Of a stretch of DNA of 64,000 nt, positions 25,722-37,188 are shown piece by piece. The notes beneath the pieces are model-generated. The model saw only the letters and a program-made list of their open reading frames with translations. It was not told the DNA's origin and made no database searches. The DNA is from Maribacter algicola (GTDB taxonomy: Bacteria > Bacteroidota > Bacteroidia > Flavobacteriales > Flavobacteriaceae): the NCBI RefSeq assembly GCF_003933245.1, contig NZ_QUSX01000001.1, forward strand, positions 1,116,001-1,180,000, written 5' to 3'. Position 1 is the first letter of the stretch; every line of letters begins with the position of its first letter. Made by a program: the position numbers and the translations under genes.

Positions 25722-27029
25722 ATGCCAAAAATTATCCTTTATCTATTTATTGGAATATGTTCAAATGTACTTTTAGGACAAAAATACAACGTTGAACAGG
25801 TTGTGGGGGATTTGAACCAATTTGATTATCAGCTGGTTTATAATCAATTAGATTCCATCATAACAAATGGTATAAAAAATGAAGCTTTCCCAGGAGCCCA
25901 GGTATTGGTTGCCAAAAACGATTCCATCATTTTTCACGAGGTTTTTGGATATCACACGTATGACAGTATTCAGCCCGTGGCCTTGGATGATTTGTACGAC
26001 CTTGCTTCGGTAACAAAAATTACGGGACCATTGCCTGCCATTATGAAATTGGTTGATGAAGGCAAATTGGATTTGGATGTTCCTTTTAGTACCTATTGGA
26101 AACCTTGGAAGCGACGAAAAGATAAGAAGGATATCACCCTCAGAGAGATATTGGCACATCAGGCGGGACTGGAACCGTATATCGTCTTTTTAAACAAAAC
26201 CTTAAAAAAGAACGGTCGGTTTAAAAATAGGTTTTTACGGAAATTAAAAAGTAAAAGATTTGACAAACATGCCTTTGAGAATATTTATGTAAAAAGTAGG
26301 TTCAACCGGAAAATGTATCGGATGATAAACCGTTCCAAGGTATCAGAAGATAAGACCTATCGGTATTCTGGGTTGACGTTTCTTGTTTTTCCAAAAATAA
26401 TAACGGATTTGACAGGGGTTCCCTATGAGGAATATGTCCAAGAAAACTTTTACGAACCTATTGGTGCCAAGACCTTGGGTTTTCTCCCGTCGACCAAAAA
26501 CTATCGAAATCACATTGTCCCCACCGAAATGGATACGCTTTATAGAAATACCCTTACCCAAGGTTGGGTACATGACGAGAATGCTTCGCTGCTTGGGGGT
26601 ATCTCTGGCAACGCCGGTTTGTTCGGCACAGCGAAGGATTTGGCTAAAATCATGCAGTTGTATTTAAACTACGGTGCCTTTGAAGGGAAACAGATTTTAC
26701 CCAAAGATGTCGTCCAGGAATTTATCAGGGTTCAATATCCCGAAAATGATAACCGAAGAGGACTCGGGTTTGACAAACCTTTATTGAACAACAAGGAACT
26801 CCCCTTGGAAGAGGCTTATCCAGCTCCGCAGGTGAGCCCAGATAGCTTTGGCCACAGTGGTTTCACGGGAACTTTCGTTTGGGCAGATCCTAAAAACCAA
26901 TTGGTATATATTTTTCTTTCCAACAGGGTCTATCCCACTAGGGAACATAGGGCACTTTACGAATTGAACATAAGATCGGCTGTGCAGCAAGTTTTTTACA
27001 AGGGATTGGCGAACCAATTAAAATTATAA
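25722..27029 (+). CDS. Exported serine hydrolase, beta-lactamase fold
   Basis: The 435-residue protein has a signal peptide ending at about residue 19 (VLLG). The active-site S-x-x-K is Ser96-Lys99 in LASVTKITG, the Tyr motif is YRYSGLTF near residue 211, and SFGHSGFTGTFVW near residue 373 fills the third-motif position. The basic insertion between ~125 and 205 is larger than usual. It is unlike the lipoprotein paralogue at 22070-23650 in length and anchoring. A role in peptidoglycan or ester hydrolysis is likely, but the substrate is unknown. Confidence 0.9.
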   Translation: MPKIILYLFIGICSNVLLGQKYNVEQVVGDLNQFDYQLVYNQLDSIITNGIKNEAFPGAQVLVAKNDSIIFHEVFGYHTYDSIQPVALDDLYDLASVTKITGPLPAIMKLVDEGKLDLDVPFSTYWKPWKRRKDKKDITLREILAHQAGLEPYIVFLNKTLKKNGRFKNRFLRKLKSKRFDKHAFENIYVKSRFNRKMYRMINRSKVSEDKTYRYSGLTFLVFPKIITDLTGVPYEEYVQENFYEPIGAKTLGFLPSTKNYRNHIVPTEMDTLYRNTLTQGWVHDENASLLGGISGNAGLFGTAKDLAKIMQLYLNYGAFEGKQILPKDVVQEFIRVQYPENDNRRGLGFDKPLLNNKELPLEEAYPAPQVSPDSFGHSGFTGTFVWADPKNQLVYIFLSNRVYPTREHRALYELNIRSAVQQVFYKGLANQLKL

Positions 27030-27151
27030 TCCTTTTAATTATTATTTCCAATTTCTTTTTTGACCTCATCCAAAAATACATACCCTAAAAGATATGTGTT
27101 TATGGTGTAGACGGATTTAATTGGTATCTTAGACACTCATTAAACAGACTT

Positions 27152-28300
27152 ATGGGACTACTCATTTTTTACGCCCTCATTTCCATTTTTTTCTCTTTTC
27201 TGTGCTCCATTTTGGAGGCTGTATTATTGAGTATTACCCCAACTTTTGTGAACGTAAAAAAAAGGGAAGGCAAGACATACGCTCTAACTCTAGAGGAGTT
27301 GAAACAGGACGTGGACAAACCTCTTATAGCCATTCTTACGCTCAATACCGTTGCCCATACCGTAGGTGCCATATTGGTAGGAGTACAGGCAAAAGTAGCT
27401 TATACCGAAATGTACGGGACTACTACCCGTTCCATATGGGGCATTGAATTTACGGAAGACCTCATGGTAGGTGTTGTTTCAACCCTCATGACCATTTTGA
27501 TACTGGTGGCTTCCGAAATCATTCCAAAGACTATTGGCGCTACCTATTGGAGACAGTTGGCCAATTTTACCTCCAAAGCACTTAAGGCGATGGTCTTAGC
27601 TCTAAAATATACCGGATTGTTGTGGTTATTACAACTATTCACCAAATTGGTAGGTGGCAAAGGTCATCACGGTAGCGTCTTGAGCCGGGAAGACTTTACG
27701 GCGATGACGGACATGGCCCATGAGGAAGGGGTATTTCAAAAGTCGGAATCGACCATCATTAAAAACTTATTACGTTTTGAAGAAGTTCAGGTGAAGGATA
27801 TTATGACTCCCCGGGCGGTGATGAAGATTGCTTCCTCAAAGAAAACCATCCAGTCCTTTTTTGAAGATAACCCAAAATTGCGCTTTTCCCGGATTCCGAT
27901 TTTTGAGGATAAAGTGGATAATATCACCGGTTTTGTTTTGAAAGACAACGTCTATGAGGAAATCATCCATAAAAACGGTGATTTGCCCTTGCAGGAAATC
28001 AAACGTGACATCTTACTGACCAAGCGTGACACCCCCATTCCCAAGTTGTTCGACACCTTCGTAAACAAAAGGGAGCATATTGCCTTGGTCATGGACGAAT
28101 ATGGTTCCGTTAGCGGCCTTGTAACAATGGAAGACGTTATTGAGACCCTCCTAGGACTCGAAATCATGGATGAAAGCGATAATGTAGCCGACCTACAACT
28201 TCTGGCCCGTAGAAATTGGGAAAATAGGGCCAAACAGAGCGGGGTCATCGAAAAAAATCCCGTAGAACAAGTACCAACAGAGGAAAAAGAACAAGAATAG
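27152..28300 (+). CDS. CNNM/CBS-domain membrane protein (so-called hemolysin family)
   Basis: The 382-residue protein has a DUF21/CNNM membrane domain (~1-175, with LNTVAHTVGAILVG and ASEIIPKTIGATYW) and then a CBS pair (~205-330: VKDIMTPRAVM, RFSRIPIFEDKVDNITGFV, VMDEYGSVSGLVTMEDVIE). Relatives transport or sense Mg2+/Co2+; there is no evidence of hemolysis. The usual C-terminal CorC/HlyC transporter-associated domain is missing and replaced by a charged tail. It ends 6 bp before ogt and is probably co-transcribed with it. Confidence 0.92.
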   Translation: MGLLIFYALISIFFSFLCSILEAVLLSITPTFVNVKKREGKTYALTLEELKQDVDKPLIAILTLNTVAHTVGAILVGVQAKVAYTEMYGTTTRSIWGIEFTEDLMVGVVSTLMTILILVASEIIPKTIGATYWRQLANFTSKALKAMVLALKYTGLLWLLQLFTKLVGGKGHHGSVLSREDFTAMTDMAHEEGVFQKSESTIIKNLLRFEEVQVKDIMTPRAVMKIASSKKTIQSFFEDNPKLRFSRIPIFEDKVDNITGFVLKDNVYEEIIHKNGDLPLQEIKRDILLTKRDTPIPKLFDTFVNKREHIALVMDEYGSVSGLVTMEDVIETLLGLEIMDESDNVADLQLLARRNWENRAKQSGVIEKNPVEQVPTEEKEQE

Positions 28301-28306
28301 CGGCAA

Positions 28307-28780
28307 ATGGAAACTGCATTTATCCACACGCCCTTAGGTACCACAAAGTTGGAAGGCGACGAAAACGGTCTTTCTGCTATAACCGTTTTGGATACCCATG
28401 AAGAACCCACGGATATTATTCCCATGGAATTAGAGGATGCCGCCTATCAATTAAAAGAATATTTTGAGGGCTCGAGAACACAATTCGACCTAGTACTCAA
28501 CCCATCCGGCACCGATTTTCAAAAATCCGTTTGGAAGGCCCTTCAGAAAATTCCCCATGGCAAAACAGTTTCCTATTTGGATTTAAGTAAAACCTTGGGC
28601 GATGTAAAAGCGATAAGGGCAGTAGCCTCGGCCAACGGTAAAAATCCGCTTTGGATCGTGGTTCCGTGCCATCGGGTTATAGGTAGCGATGGTTCGCTTA
28701 CAGGTTATGCCGGTGGCCTGCACCGAAAAAAATGGCTTTTGGAGCATGAGAATCCCGTAAAACAGCAATCCTTGTTCTAA
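28307..28780 (+). CDS. ogt: Methylated-DNA--protein-cysteine methyltransferase
   Basis: The 157-residue repair protein accepts the alkyl group from O6-alkylguanine onto its active-site Cys in IVVPCHRVIG near residue 125. The DNA-binding helix-turn-helix region (FQKSVWKALQKIPHGKTVSY, AIRAVASANGKNP) is intact. The short N-terminal domain fits Ogt rather than the larger Ada. It is the second gene of a pair with the CNNM/CBS gene. Confidence 0.96.
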   Translation: METAFIHTPLGTTKLEGDENGLSAITVLDTHEEPTDIIPMELEDAAYQLKEYFEGSRTQFDLVLNPSGTDFQKSVWKALQKIPHGKTVSYLDLSKTLGDVKAIRAVASANGKNPLWIVVPCHRVIGSDGSLTGYAGGLHRKKWLLEHENPVKQQSLF

Positions 28781-28817
28781 TATTCTCCTTATTTAGTGTG
28801 GTGCTTACCTTCTTCCT

Positions 28818-28837
28818 AACCGACCGAATAGTCGGTT
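28818..28837. promoter_or_regulatory. TetR-type palindrome 1
   Basis: AACCGAC and GTCGGTT are perfect 7-bp inverted arms around a 6-bp centre. This pattern is typical of TetR/AcrR operators. It lies between convergent genes, where no promoter is expected and no TetR gene is close. Confidence 0.45.
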
Positions 28838-28944
28838 CCCTTAGATTGAATCCAATAAAAAACCGAGTTTGTTGCTTTTAAACTTAGTCAAAATCACTTT
28901 TGTCCAAGAACCCTTCCTAATGTTTAACCCTGTCAAACTATGTG

Positions 28945-28962
28945 ACAGACCACTTGGTCTGT
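28945..28962. promoter_or_regulatory. TetR-type palindrome 2
   Basis: ACAGACCA and TGGTCTGT are perfect 8-bp arms around a 2-bp centre, an 18-bp palindrome of TetR-operator form. It lies only 6 bp beyond the stop of the downstream lipoprotein gene (28968). It is 127 bp from the first palindrome. The nearby genes do not point to a regulator. Confidence 0.5.
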
Positions 28963-28967
28963 AAACC

Positions 28968-30113
28968 CTAATCCACAAAATATGTAGGTACAAAATTCAA
29001 ATTTTTCTGTGCCCTTAGCTTTCCCTCGGTTGAAAGCAAAAGAAAACCCCCAGGTTCATCAATTTCACCATTAGGTAATATATATGAAATGGCGAACACA
29101 TTTTTATCAGGAAGGTATTGACCTAAAATAGGTTGAATATCCAAGCTCTTTTCACTATTCAATTTTTCAATGGTCCCCGATAAATCCAAAACTGTGTTGG
29201 TCCCAGTGGAAATATCAAAAATAGCAGGCCCCTTTGATAGGCTAAATGGCTGTTGATAGACGTAATCGTAATACAATTTATCCCCCATTAGTTTTCCATT
29301 TATGGGACCCGTTGGAAAGGACTGATCAAATTGTAGCTCCCTAACCGAAATATTTAGAAGGTTTTCCATGTCAAATAACTCCAAAAAGGTATTTTCGTTA
29401 TTCTCTTTGGTAAAGATGCCCAATTCCCCTTCTTCGGTAATCAAAACACTAGGCTTACTGCCCCCTAATTCGAAGGTTTTGACGATGTCATCCGTTTGGG
29501 TATCAAAAAGTATGATTTTGTAGTCCTCATTCCCTTTTCTATAGGTAATCACCAGTTTGCCATCATGATATAAAGGTTGAAACAATTGGTCTATTCCAAA
29601 TTCGATAGCAATGTCAAATCCTTCTAAAGTTTGCAAATCGACAATGCGGAGGGCCAAATTGGTGGACCCAAATGGTTTGTACAAACCAAAATAAACCGAA
29701 TTTTCACTGCTAAGTCCCCAAACCAAGGACCGCTCCGAGGTAATGGTATAAAATTCGGGATAGGTGGTAATTCCAGAAGAAACCAAATCCTTTTGGTACA
29801 AGGAAATGGCGCCGTTGGATAATGAAAAAAAAGAAAGCTTGTCATTGAGCTGTCGCAAGGTCAAATAATCGTTTGAAATGCCCAATTCGCTAGACAAGTC
29901 CGTTTGAAGGCCTTCATCGGTTTCACTATTATAATCGTACTGGTATACCTTGTCCAAATCCTCCCCGATCAACGTCAGGTTTATGGCCTCATCAATAGTT
30001 GGGTTCTCTGTGCTATCCATATTGCAAGAAATCAGCAACAGCAAACCGCAAACAATCGATATACCAAAGAATTTAATGAATGTGCCTTCGAATCTGATTT
30101 TAGTTGACCCCAT
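28968..30113 (-). CDS. Lipoprotein of unknown function, possible beta-propeller
   Basis: The 381-residue protein has an extended N-terminus (~13 residues), a hydrophobic stretch and a lipobox LISC with Cys at about residue 30. The mature protein is made of repeated short beta hairpins such as KLVITYRKGNEDYKIILFDTQT and SVLITEEGELGIF, suggesting a propeller, but no family motif is recognisable. It is divergent from the exonuclease gene and has no same-strand partner. Function unknown. Confidence 0.8.
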   Translation of the reverse strand: MGSTKIRFEGTFIKFFGISIVCGLLLLISCNMDSTENPTIDEAINLTLIGEDLDKVYQYDYNSETDEGLQTDLSSELGISNDYLTLRQLNDKLSFFSLSNGAISLYQKDLVSSGITTYPEFYTITSERSLVWGLSSENSVYFGLYKPFGSTNLALRIVDLQTLEGFDIAIEFGIDQLFQPLYHDGKLVITYRKGNEDYKIILFDTQTDDIVKTFELGGSKPSVLITEEGELGIFTKENNENTFLELFDMENLLNISVRELQFDQSFPTGPINGKLMGDKLYYDYVYQQPFSLSKGPAIFDISTGTNTVLDLSGTIEKLNSEKSLDIQPILGQYLPDKNVFAISYILPNGEIDEPGGFLLLSTEGKLRAQKNLNFVPTYFVD

Positions 30114-30203
30114 TTTTAAATATAACCTATTTTGAGGTATTCAGAAGACCTTAAAGATTAAATAAAATATGTTAAATTACTGACTCTTAGGAATGCCAAA
30201 ACT

Positions 30204-30917
30204 ATGCTGCACAAGATTAACTTGGAACACATCCTATTTTTGGATATTGAAACCGTTCCCGAAAAGGCGAATTTTCAGGAATTGGACGATGTAAAACAAG
30301 AACTTTGGGAACAAAAATCAAGATATCAGCGCAAGGAAGATTTTACTGCGGAAGAATTTTATGATAGGGCAGGTATTTGGGCGGAGTTTGGTAAAATAAT
30401 CTGTATTTCGGTAGGTTATTTTAAAATGCTGGGAGAAATCCTCCAATTTAGGGTCACCACGTTTCACGGCGATGAAACGAAACTATTAAAAGACTTTAAA
30501 AACCTTTTGAACGGGCATTTTAGCGAAGCCAAACACTTACTCTGCGCACACAACGGTAAGGAGTTCGATTTTCCTTATATCGCCCGACGGATGATCATAA
30601 ATGGTATTTCCTTGCCTTGGAAACTGGATCTCTTTGGAAAAAAACCTTGGGAAGTTCCTCACTTGGATACGATGGACCTTTGGAAATTTGGGGATTATAA
30701 ACACTATACATCCTTAAAGCTGATGGCGAACATCTTGGGCATCCCTTCTCCTAAAGAAGATATAGACGGTAGTATGGTGAGAGACGTGTTTTATGAGAAT
30801 AGCGATCTGGACCGTATCATCACCTATTGCGAACTAGATGTGGTTACCACCGCTCAGGTCTTTCTGAAACTACGCAATGAACCTTTATTGGAAGAGCATC
30901 AAATAAAGAAGGTGTAA
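30204..30917 (+). CDS. Predicted 3'-5' exonuclease, PolB-type DEDDy fold
   Basis: The 237-residue protein carries the DEDD exonuclease motifs: LFLDIETVP at residue 11 (Exo I, D and E), LLCAHNGKEFDFPYIARRM near 112 (Exo II), and ITYCELDVVTTAQVFLKL near 210 (Exo III, Y-x-x-x-D). It resembles the family of standalone exonucleases related to the proofreading domain of family-B polymerases. It probably trims DNA or RNA 3' ends. It stands alone on its strand. Confidence 0.9.
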   Translation: MLHKINLEHILFLDIETVPEKANFQELDDVKQELWEQKSRYQRKEDFTAEEFYDRAGIWAEFGKIICISVGYFKMLGEILQFRVTTFHGDETKLLKDFKNLLNGHFSEAKHLLCAHNGKEFDFPYIARRMIINGISLPWKLDLFGKKPWEVPHLDTMDLWKFGDYKHYTSLKLMANILGIPSPKEDIDGSMVRDVFYENSDLDRIITYCELDVVTTAQVFLKLRNEPLLEEHQIKKV

Positions 30918-30946
30918 AGCCTCCTAGCCCCTAAAGAGGAATTTGG
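30917..30946 (+). repeat. Dispersed C/G-rich palindromic repeat, copy 1
   Basis: Positions 30917-30946 run from AAGCC through a CTAGCCCCTAAAGAGG core to ATTTGG. The same sequence plan recurs at 49741-49765 and, inverted, at 49856-49880. It starts within the exonuclease stop codon. Confidence 0.5.
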
Positions 30947-31016
30947 TTGTTCGTTTTTGGTCGTTGGTGGTTGGTTTATTGATAATCGCTTCAAATTCCA
31001 GAAGGAACGCAGGGTA

Positions 31017-31035
31017 CACGAGCTAGATGCTCGTG
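31017..31035. repeat. Short perfect hairpin
   Basis: CACGAGC and GCTCGTG are perfect 7-bp arms around TAGAT. It has no T run and is not near a gene end, so it is more likely a repeat remnant than a terminator. Confidence 0.45.
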
Positions 31036-31074
31036 CCTTTTGGCTTGCCGCTAATCCCATTTCTTTAAACTGGC

Positions 31075-31107
31075 AGACCTGTCACGTTATGAAAACCTGA
31101 AAGGTCT
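31075..31107. repeat. Palindromic repeat with AGACCT/AGGTCT ends
   Basis: AGACCT at 31075-31080 pairs with AGGTCT at 31102-31107, with partial pairing inside. Ends and length match the hairpin at 23719-23750, suggesting a small dispersed palindromic family. Confidence 0.45.
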
Positions 31108-31239
31108 AATCGTTCCCCAATATGTTCTTTAGGTTTATCATTATATAACCATATTCTTGTTTTAAGACATATTGAAAAAAACATTCATAAAGCACACCTA
31201 TGTTTAATATAAAATAATGGAATTTTTTGGCAATTGAAT

Positions 31240-31266
31240 AAAAAAAGGGCAGCCGATTGGCCGCCC
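31240..31266 (-). terminator. katG rho-independent terminator
   Basis: On the minus strand GGGCGGCC pairs with GGCTGCCC (one G-U pair) around AATC, followed by seven T residues (31240-31246 on the + strand as A). It lies 28 bp beyond the katG stop. Confidence 0.85.
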
Positions 31267-31293
31267 TTTCTACAGTTTATGAGTTAGTTTGGA

Positions 31294-33615
<2,322 letters not shown>

Positions 33616-33674
33616 TCTTGTTTTGACTTATTTCAATATCGATTTTGTCTATAATTTCTGTATCACTGATACCT

Positions 33675-33712
33675 AAAAAAGAAGACCCGACACGCGAAAG
33701 GCAAGTCGGGTC
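33675..33712 (-). terminator. Terminator of the subtilase gene
   Basis: GACCCGAC (33684-33691) and GTCGGGTC (33705-33712) form a perfect 8-bp stem. On the minus strand it is followed by a T tract (33675-33680). It lies 54 bp beyond the subtilase stop. Confidence 0.85.
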
Positions 33713-33765
33713 CAGATAAAAGTAAAAATGAATTGGTTCCGGGGGAATACGAGGCGGACTACAAT

Positions 33766-35976
33766 TTAATTTTTAAAGAATTTGGTGCTTTTATACGTAT
33801 CGCCATCCTTAATTTGAAGGATGTACATTCCAGTGGCGAGGTCGGCTACTGGAATAGGTTCTTTTTCTATCGTGCCCACCTTCAACTCAATTCCGGCAGG
33901 GGAGATAATTCGATACATGGCAGATGCGCCAACTTCGGTCAGAAGGCTTATTTGGTTAACAGCAGGATTGGGATATACGGAAAAGCTGATGCCTTGGTCC
34001 GCGCTTAATGTCTGAAAGGTGTCCAAAAGCCCTACAACGGTATTGGGTCCATCGAAGGTAAACTTGTATTCCATACTAAATTCTGACGCGATATTTTGGG
34101 AACAGAATGTTCTGACACGCACAACGTAACTCTCATTTAAAACCAAATCCGATAGGGTTTTTGAACCGGTTGTTGTAAAAATCGAAATCCATGAACCCTC
34201 GCTTTCCTTTCTGTACTGTACTTCATAAAGCCCATCAACGATTTCATTCCACTTCAACATAATTTTATTATCAAGTGGATTTTCCAATGACAAACCACTG
34301 GGTGAATTCAAACTACATTCTGTAAAGGAAGCTCCCGAAACTATCAAGGAATAGTCCTGTTTATCCTGCAATAAACCTCTTTTATGGGAAACAATTATAG
34401 TATAAGTACCTAGAGCATTGGGTATTTCAATTTTCTCAAAAGGATCTACCCGATTATCACCATGTTCGGCTGGAGCATTGGGATTCTTGGGATTCAATTT
34501 CCATGGAAGAAATGTTTTTCCATCTTGGGTTATTCTTATATCTAGATCGTTCACGAGCGCCGGTGTACCATCGTTCAATTCTCCCCTGTTGATATATTCC
34601 GATGCAGGATCGGTCCATGAAATGGAAGCCATCAAGGTCGCGCCTTCGGTTGCCTTAACAGTCAATTCAAAGATTTCCCCGTCTACAAGGGTGTTCTCCA
34701 AAATTTGAGTGCTGAACTCCTTTTGATGCAGGACCTCAGCGGCCCTTTTTGCATTCATGACTCCCCATCCCATTTTGTAATCCGGGCCGGGAGCATCAAC
34801 ATCATCTGCGGTATGTAAGGCCAACCCCTTTAATGTGGCGGCTTTTAAATAAGATCCATATAATTGTTCATTATACTGTTGCAATAGCAATAAGGCACCC
34901 GTGACACCAGGTGTGGCCATGGACGTGCCGGCGGATATATCATAGCTGGTTTCACTTTTGGCATCTGTAGAAAGGATGGAGGATCCATCTCCGGCCAAAT
35001 CCGGCTTAATTCTACCATCGTCCACAGGACCATAACTGCTATAGGCAGAAACCGAAGCCTCCTTTAAGTTGCCCCTAGTATCTATCCGAGAATTTGAACC
35101 TGCCACTGTCAGTCCGTTCTTGGCAACGGTAAATCCCAATAATAAATCAAAACCATCGGCACTTGTTCCAAAAACCGGAGACTCATTATCCCCGCTGTGC
35201 CTTGCATTTCCGGCCGCAGTCACCATAAGATAATACGGGGCATTGTACATAATATTGTCCCAATCCTGGGCCACTTTAATATAAGACCCAAAATACCAGT
35301 CAGGGACGCGGTCCGTCTTTATTCCATAAGAATGGTTGGAAAGTAACAACCCATTGGCCGCGGCCTCCGCTACTTCGATCTTGTCCCGAGTCCAGTCGTG
35401 TGAAAGAACACTGGCCCTGTAGGCGACTCCCTGTGCATTTCTTTTTATCCCGGAAGAAATCAAACTTCCGGTGACCATAGTGGCATGCGCATCGATTTCC
35501 GTACCTCCATCACCCACATGGGCCCTTACATCATATTCCTGATGTGTGGTCATCGCCACACCAGCGTCCCAGACACCAACTTCCATACCAAGACCATCCA
35601 AATCCAAATTCAAAAGACCGTTATTATGTAGGGCGGAGGCCCTGGAAGTTTGACTGGCATTATCGGCATAGGTCTCATAATAGATGGGGCTACCATCATG
35701 ACCAATTTCCTGCAATTCGACCTTTTTACCATTGGGCAATACCTCCTTGATTTTTAGATTATTCGCTTTAGCCATAGCCATCGTCTTGGCCCTGTTCACC
35801 TCATAGTCGAATTCGAGGTCTACTTGCATGGAACCTATTTTAGAAAAATCATATTCTTTCTTAATCAAAGACTTTAATTCCAGGGATTGAGCAACCATCT
35901 TCTGGCCCACGGAGACAAAAAGGAATAAGAACGACATGGTTACACCATTATAAAAGAAGCGAATTCTAGAGTCCAT
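33766..35976 (-). CDS. Secreted S8 (subtilisin) peptidase with fibronectin-III and T9SS sorting domain
   Basis: The 736-residue protein begins with a signal region (~10-30). The subtilase triad is visible: Asp137 in GVWDAGV, His164 in DAHATMVTG and Ser352 in GTSMATPG, with the oxyanion Asn in AAGNARHSG. A beta-sandwich P-domain-like part follows (~430-545), then a fibronectin III domain (~555-640), and a T9SS type A sorting domain at the C-terminus (YPNPAVNQ, GMYILQIKDG, KFFKN). It is exported to the cell surface or medium, probably for protein degradation. It stands alone with its own terminator. Confidence 0.95.
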   Translation of the reverse strand: MDSRIRFFYNGVTMSFLFLFVSVGQKMVAQSLELKSLIKKEYDFSKIGSMQVDLEFDYEVNRAKTMAMAKANNLKIKEVLPNGKKVELQEIGHDGSPIYYETYADNASQTSRASALHNNGLLNLDLDGLGMEVGVWDAGVAMTTHQEYDVRAHVGDGGTEIDAHATMVTGSLISSGIKRNAQGVAYRASVLSHDWTRDKIEVAEAAANGLLLSNHSYGIKTDRVPDWYFGSYIKVAQDWDNIMYNAPYYLMVTAAGNARHSGDNESPVFGTSADGFDLLLGFTVAKNGLTVAGSNSRIDTRGNLKEASVSAYSSYGPVDDGRIKPDLAGDGSSILSTDAKSETSYDISAGTSMATPGVTGALLLLQQYNEQLYGSYLKAATLKGLALHTADDVDAPGPDYKMGWGVMNAKRAAEVLHQKEFSTQILENTLVDGEIFELTVKATEGATLMASISWTDPASEYINRGELNDGTPALVNDLDIRITQDGKTFLPWKLNPKNPNAPAEHGDNRVDPFEKIEIPNALGTYTIIVSHKRGLLQDKQDYSLIVSGASFTECSLNSPSGLSLENPLDNKIMLKWNEIVDGLYEVQYRKESEGSWISIFTTTGSKTLSDLVLNESYVVRVRTFCSQNIASEFSMEYKFTFDGPNTVVGLLDTFQTLSADQGISFSVYPNPAVNQISLLTEVGASAMYRIISPAGIELKVGTIEKEPIPVADLATGMYILQIKDGDTYKSTKFFKN

Positions 35977-36136
35977 AGCATAATTAGATTATGTAAGATT
36001 TGGACTACAATATTATAGGTTGAACCGAATTCGATAATCAATTGCCCCTATATATTCGATGAACTACACACTAGATTCTTGAAGGCTGTTGTGAAAGTAT
36101 CAAATTTTGATGTTTGTAGGATTATTCTTCCTTTTT

Positions 36137-37114
36137 CTACTTGTTGAGCTTTAGAACGATGTACACAGGAAAATGGTCACTGTAACCGCCCAAGTATTTT
36201 TTACCAACAAAGGTCCTAAAGGGATTCCCCTTGTATTTCCCTTTTATTTCCTTTAAAAAATCTTGGTCAAAAATATTGGCGGTATCGAAACTGTGGCTTC
36301 CTTTTTCATATTTATAGAATCTATGGGAAAGTAGTATTTGGTCAAATAAACTCCAGGTTTTTTTGTAACTGGCACTTCCCCGCGACTTTGGTATATGAAG
36401 GCTTTCCATTGGGTTATGTAACCCCGTATCCTGTAAAAGTGTTTGAACACTCTTGGAGGAAGGATCGTCATTGAAATCTCCCATTACGATGCATTTGGGA
36501 TTGGGTTCATCCCTTTCAATAGTGGCTATTTTTCCTTTTACAACTTCGGCGGCAGCCATTCTTTTATATTCGGTGCTTTCTGCACCATCCCTTCTGGACG
36601 GCCAGTGATTCACGAACAAATGTATTTTTTCTCCATTCAGGTGGCCGCATACATATAGGATATCCCTGGTAGTATCACGAACTCCATCAGGGTTGCATAC
36701 CATAAGCGGGATTGCTTCGGACATGATTACCTTGAAATACTTTCTATTGTATATAAGTCCGGTATCGATTCCCCGTTCGTCAGGTGATTCATAGTGCACG
36801 AAATCATAATCCACATCCTCTAAAGGCTCGGTTTCGATCAAATCCCTTAAAACTGATTGATTCTCTACCTCAGCCACACCGACGATTACAGGCGGATAGG
36901 GATTTGCCGATTGTCCTATTTTAAATATGGTCTTGGCCAATCCAGATAATTTCTTGCGATACTTTTTGGGTGTCCATTTTTTAAATCCGTCAGGAGTAAA
37001 ATCCTCATCGAGCGTACGAACATTGTTCTTGGGGTCAAATAGGTTTTCGAGATTATAGAAAGCGATGGTAAATAATTGTTTTGAAATTTTCCTTTTAAAG
37101 AATGGGAATCGCAT
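36137..37114 (-). CDS. Endonuclease/exonuclease/phosphatase (EEP) family protein
   Basis: The 325-residue protein shows the EEP motif series: FYNLENLFD near residue 19, VAEVEN near 79 with the metal Glu, HWPSRRDG near 169, MGDFNDDP near 211 and SDHFPVYIVL at the end. Members hydrolyse phosphodiesters in DNA or lipids. The N-terminus has no signal peptide, only a basic MRFPFFKRK start. It is divergent from hflX with a 74-bp gap. Confidence 0.9.
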   Translation of the reverse strand: MRFPFFKRKISKQLFTIAFYNLENLFDPKNNVRTLDEDFTPDGFKKWTPKKYRKKLSGLAKTIFKIGQSANPYPPVIVGVAEVENQSVLRDLIETEPLEDVDYDFVHYESPDERGIDTGLIYNRKYFKVIMSEAIPLMVCNPDGVRDTTRDILYVCGHLNGEKIHLFVNHWPSRRDGAESTEYKRMAAAEVVKGKIATIERDEPNPKCIVMGDFNDDPSSKSVQTLLQDTGLHNPMESLHIPKSRGSASYKKTWSLFDQILLSHRFYKYEKGSHSFDTANIFDQDFLKEIKGKYKGNPFRTFVGKKYLGGYSDHFPVYIVLKLNK

Positions 37115-37166
37115 GTCCTTTTTTTAGGGGCCATAAAATTACTAAAATAGCATAGGCGGTTTTCCG

Positions 37167-37174
37167 TAATTTTG
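37167..37174 (+). promoter_or_regulatory. Possible hflX -7 element
   Basis: TAATTTTG matches TAnnTTTG and lies 14 bp before the hflX ATG, giving a leader of under 10 bases. No TTG sits at -33. Confidence 0.35.
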
Positions 37175-37188
37175 CACTTTACCTATAT

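Larger units (their letters stand above)
30918..31239. other. Gene-free intergenic mosaic of repeat remnants
   Basis: No credible ORF is seen in these ~320 bp between the exonuclease and katG. They hold copy 1 of the C/G-rich repeat, a T/G-rich low-complexity stretch to about 30980 (inverse of the AC-rich spacer words), and two hairpins listed separately. The rest is A/T-rich and featureless. Confidence 0.5.

Noticed and set aside
27152..28300. Hemolysin toxin
   Set aside because: The protein is a CNNM/CBS ion transport-type membrane protein, without toxin features.
36137..37114. Second exodeoxyribonuclease III
   Set aside because: It shares the EEP fold but lacks the NGIRA and QETK motifs of xth, so only the family name is given.
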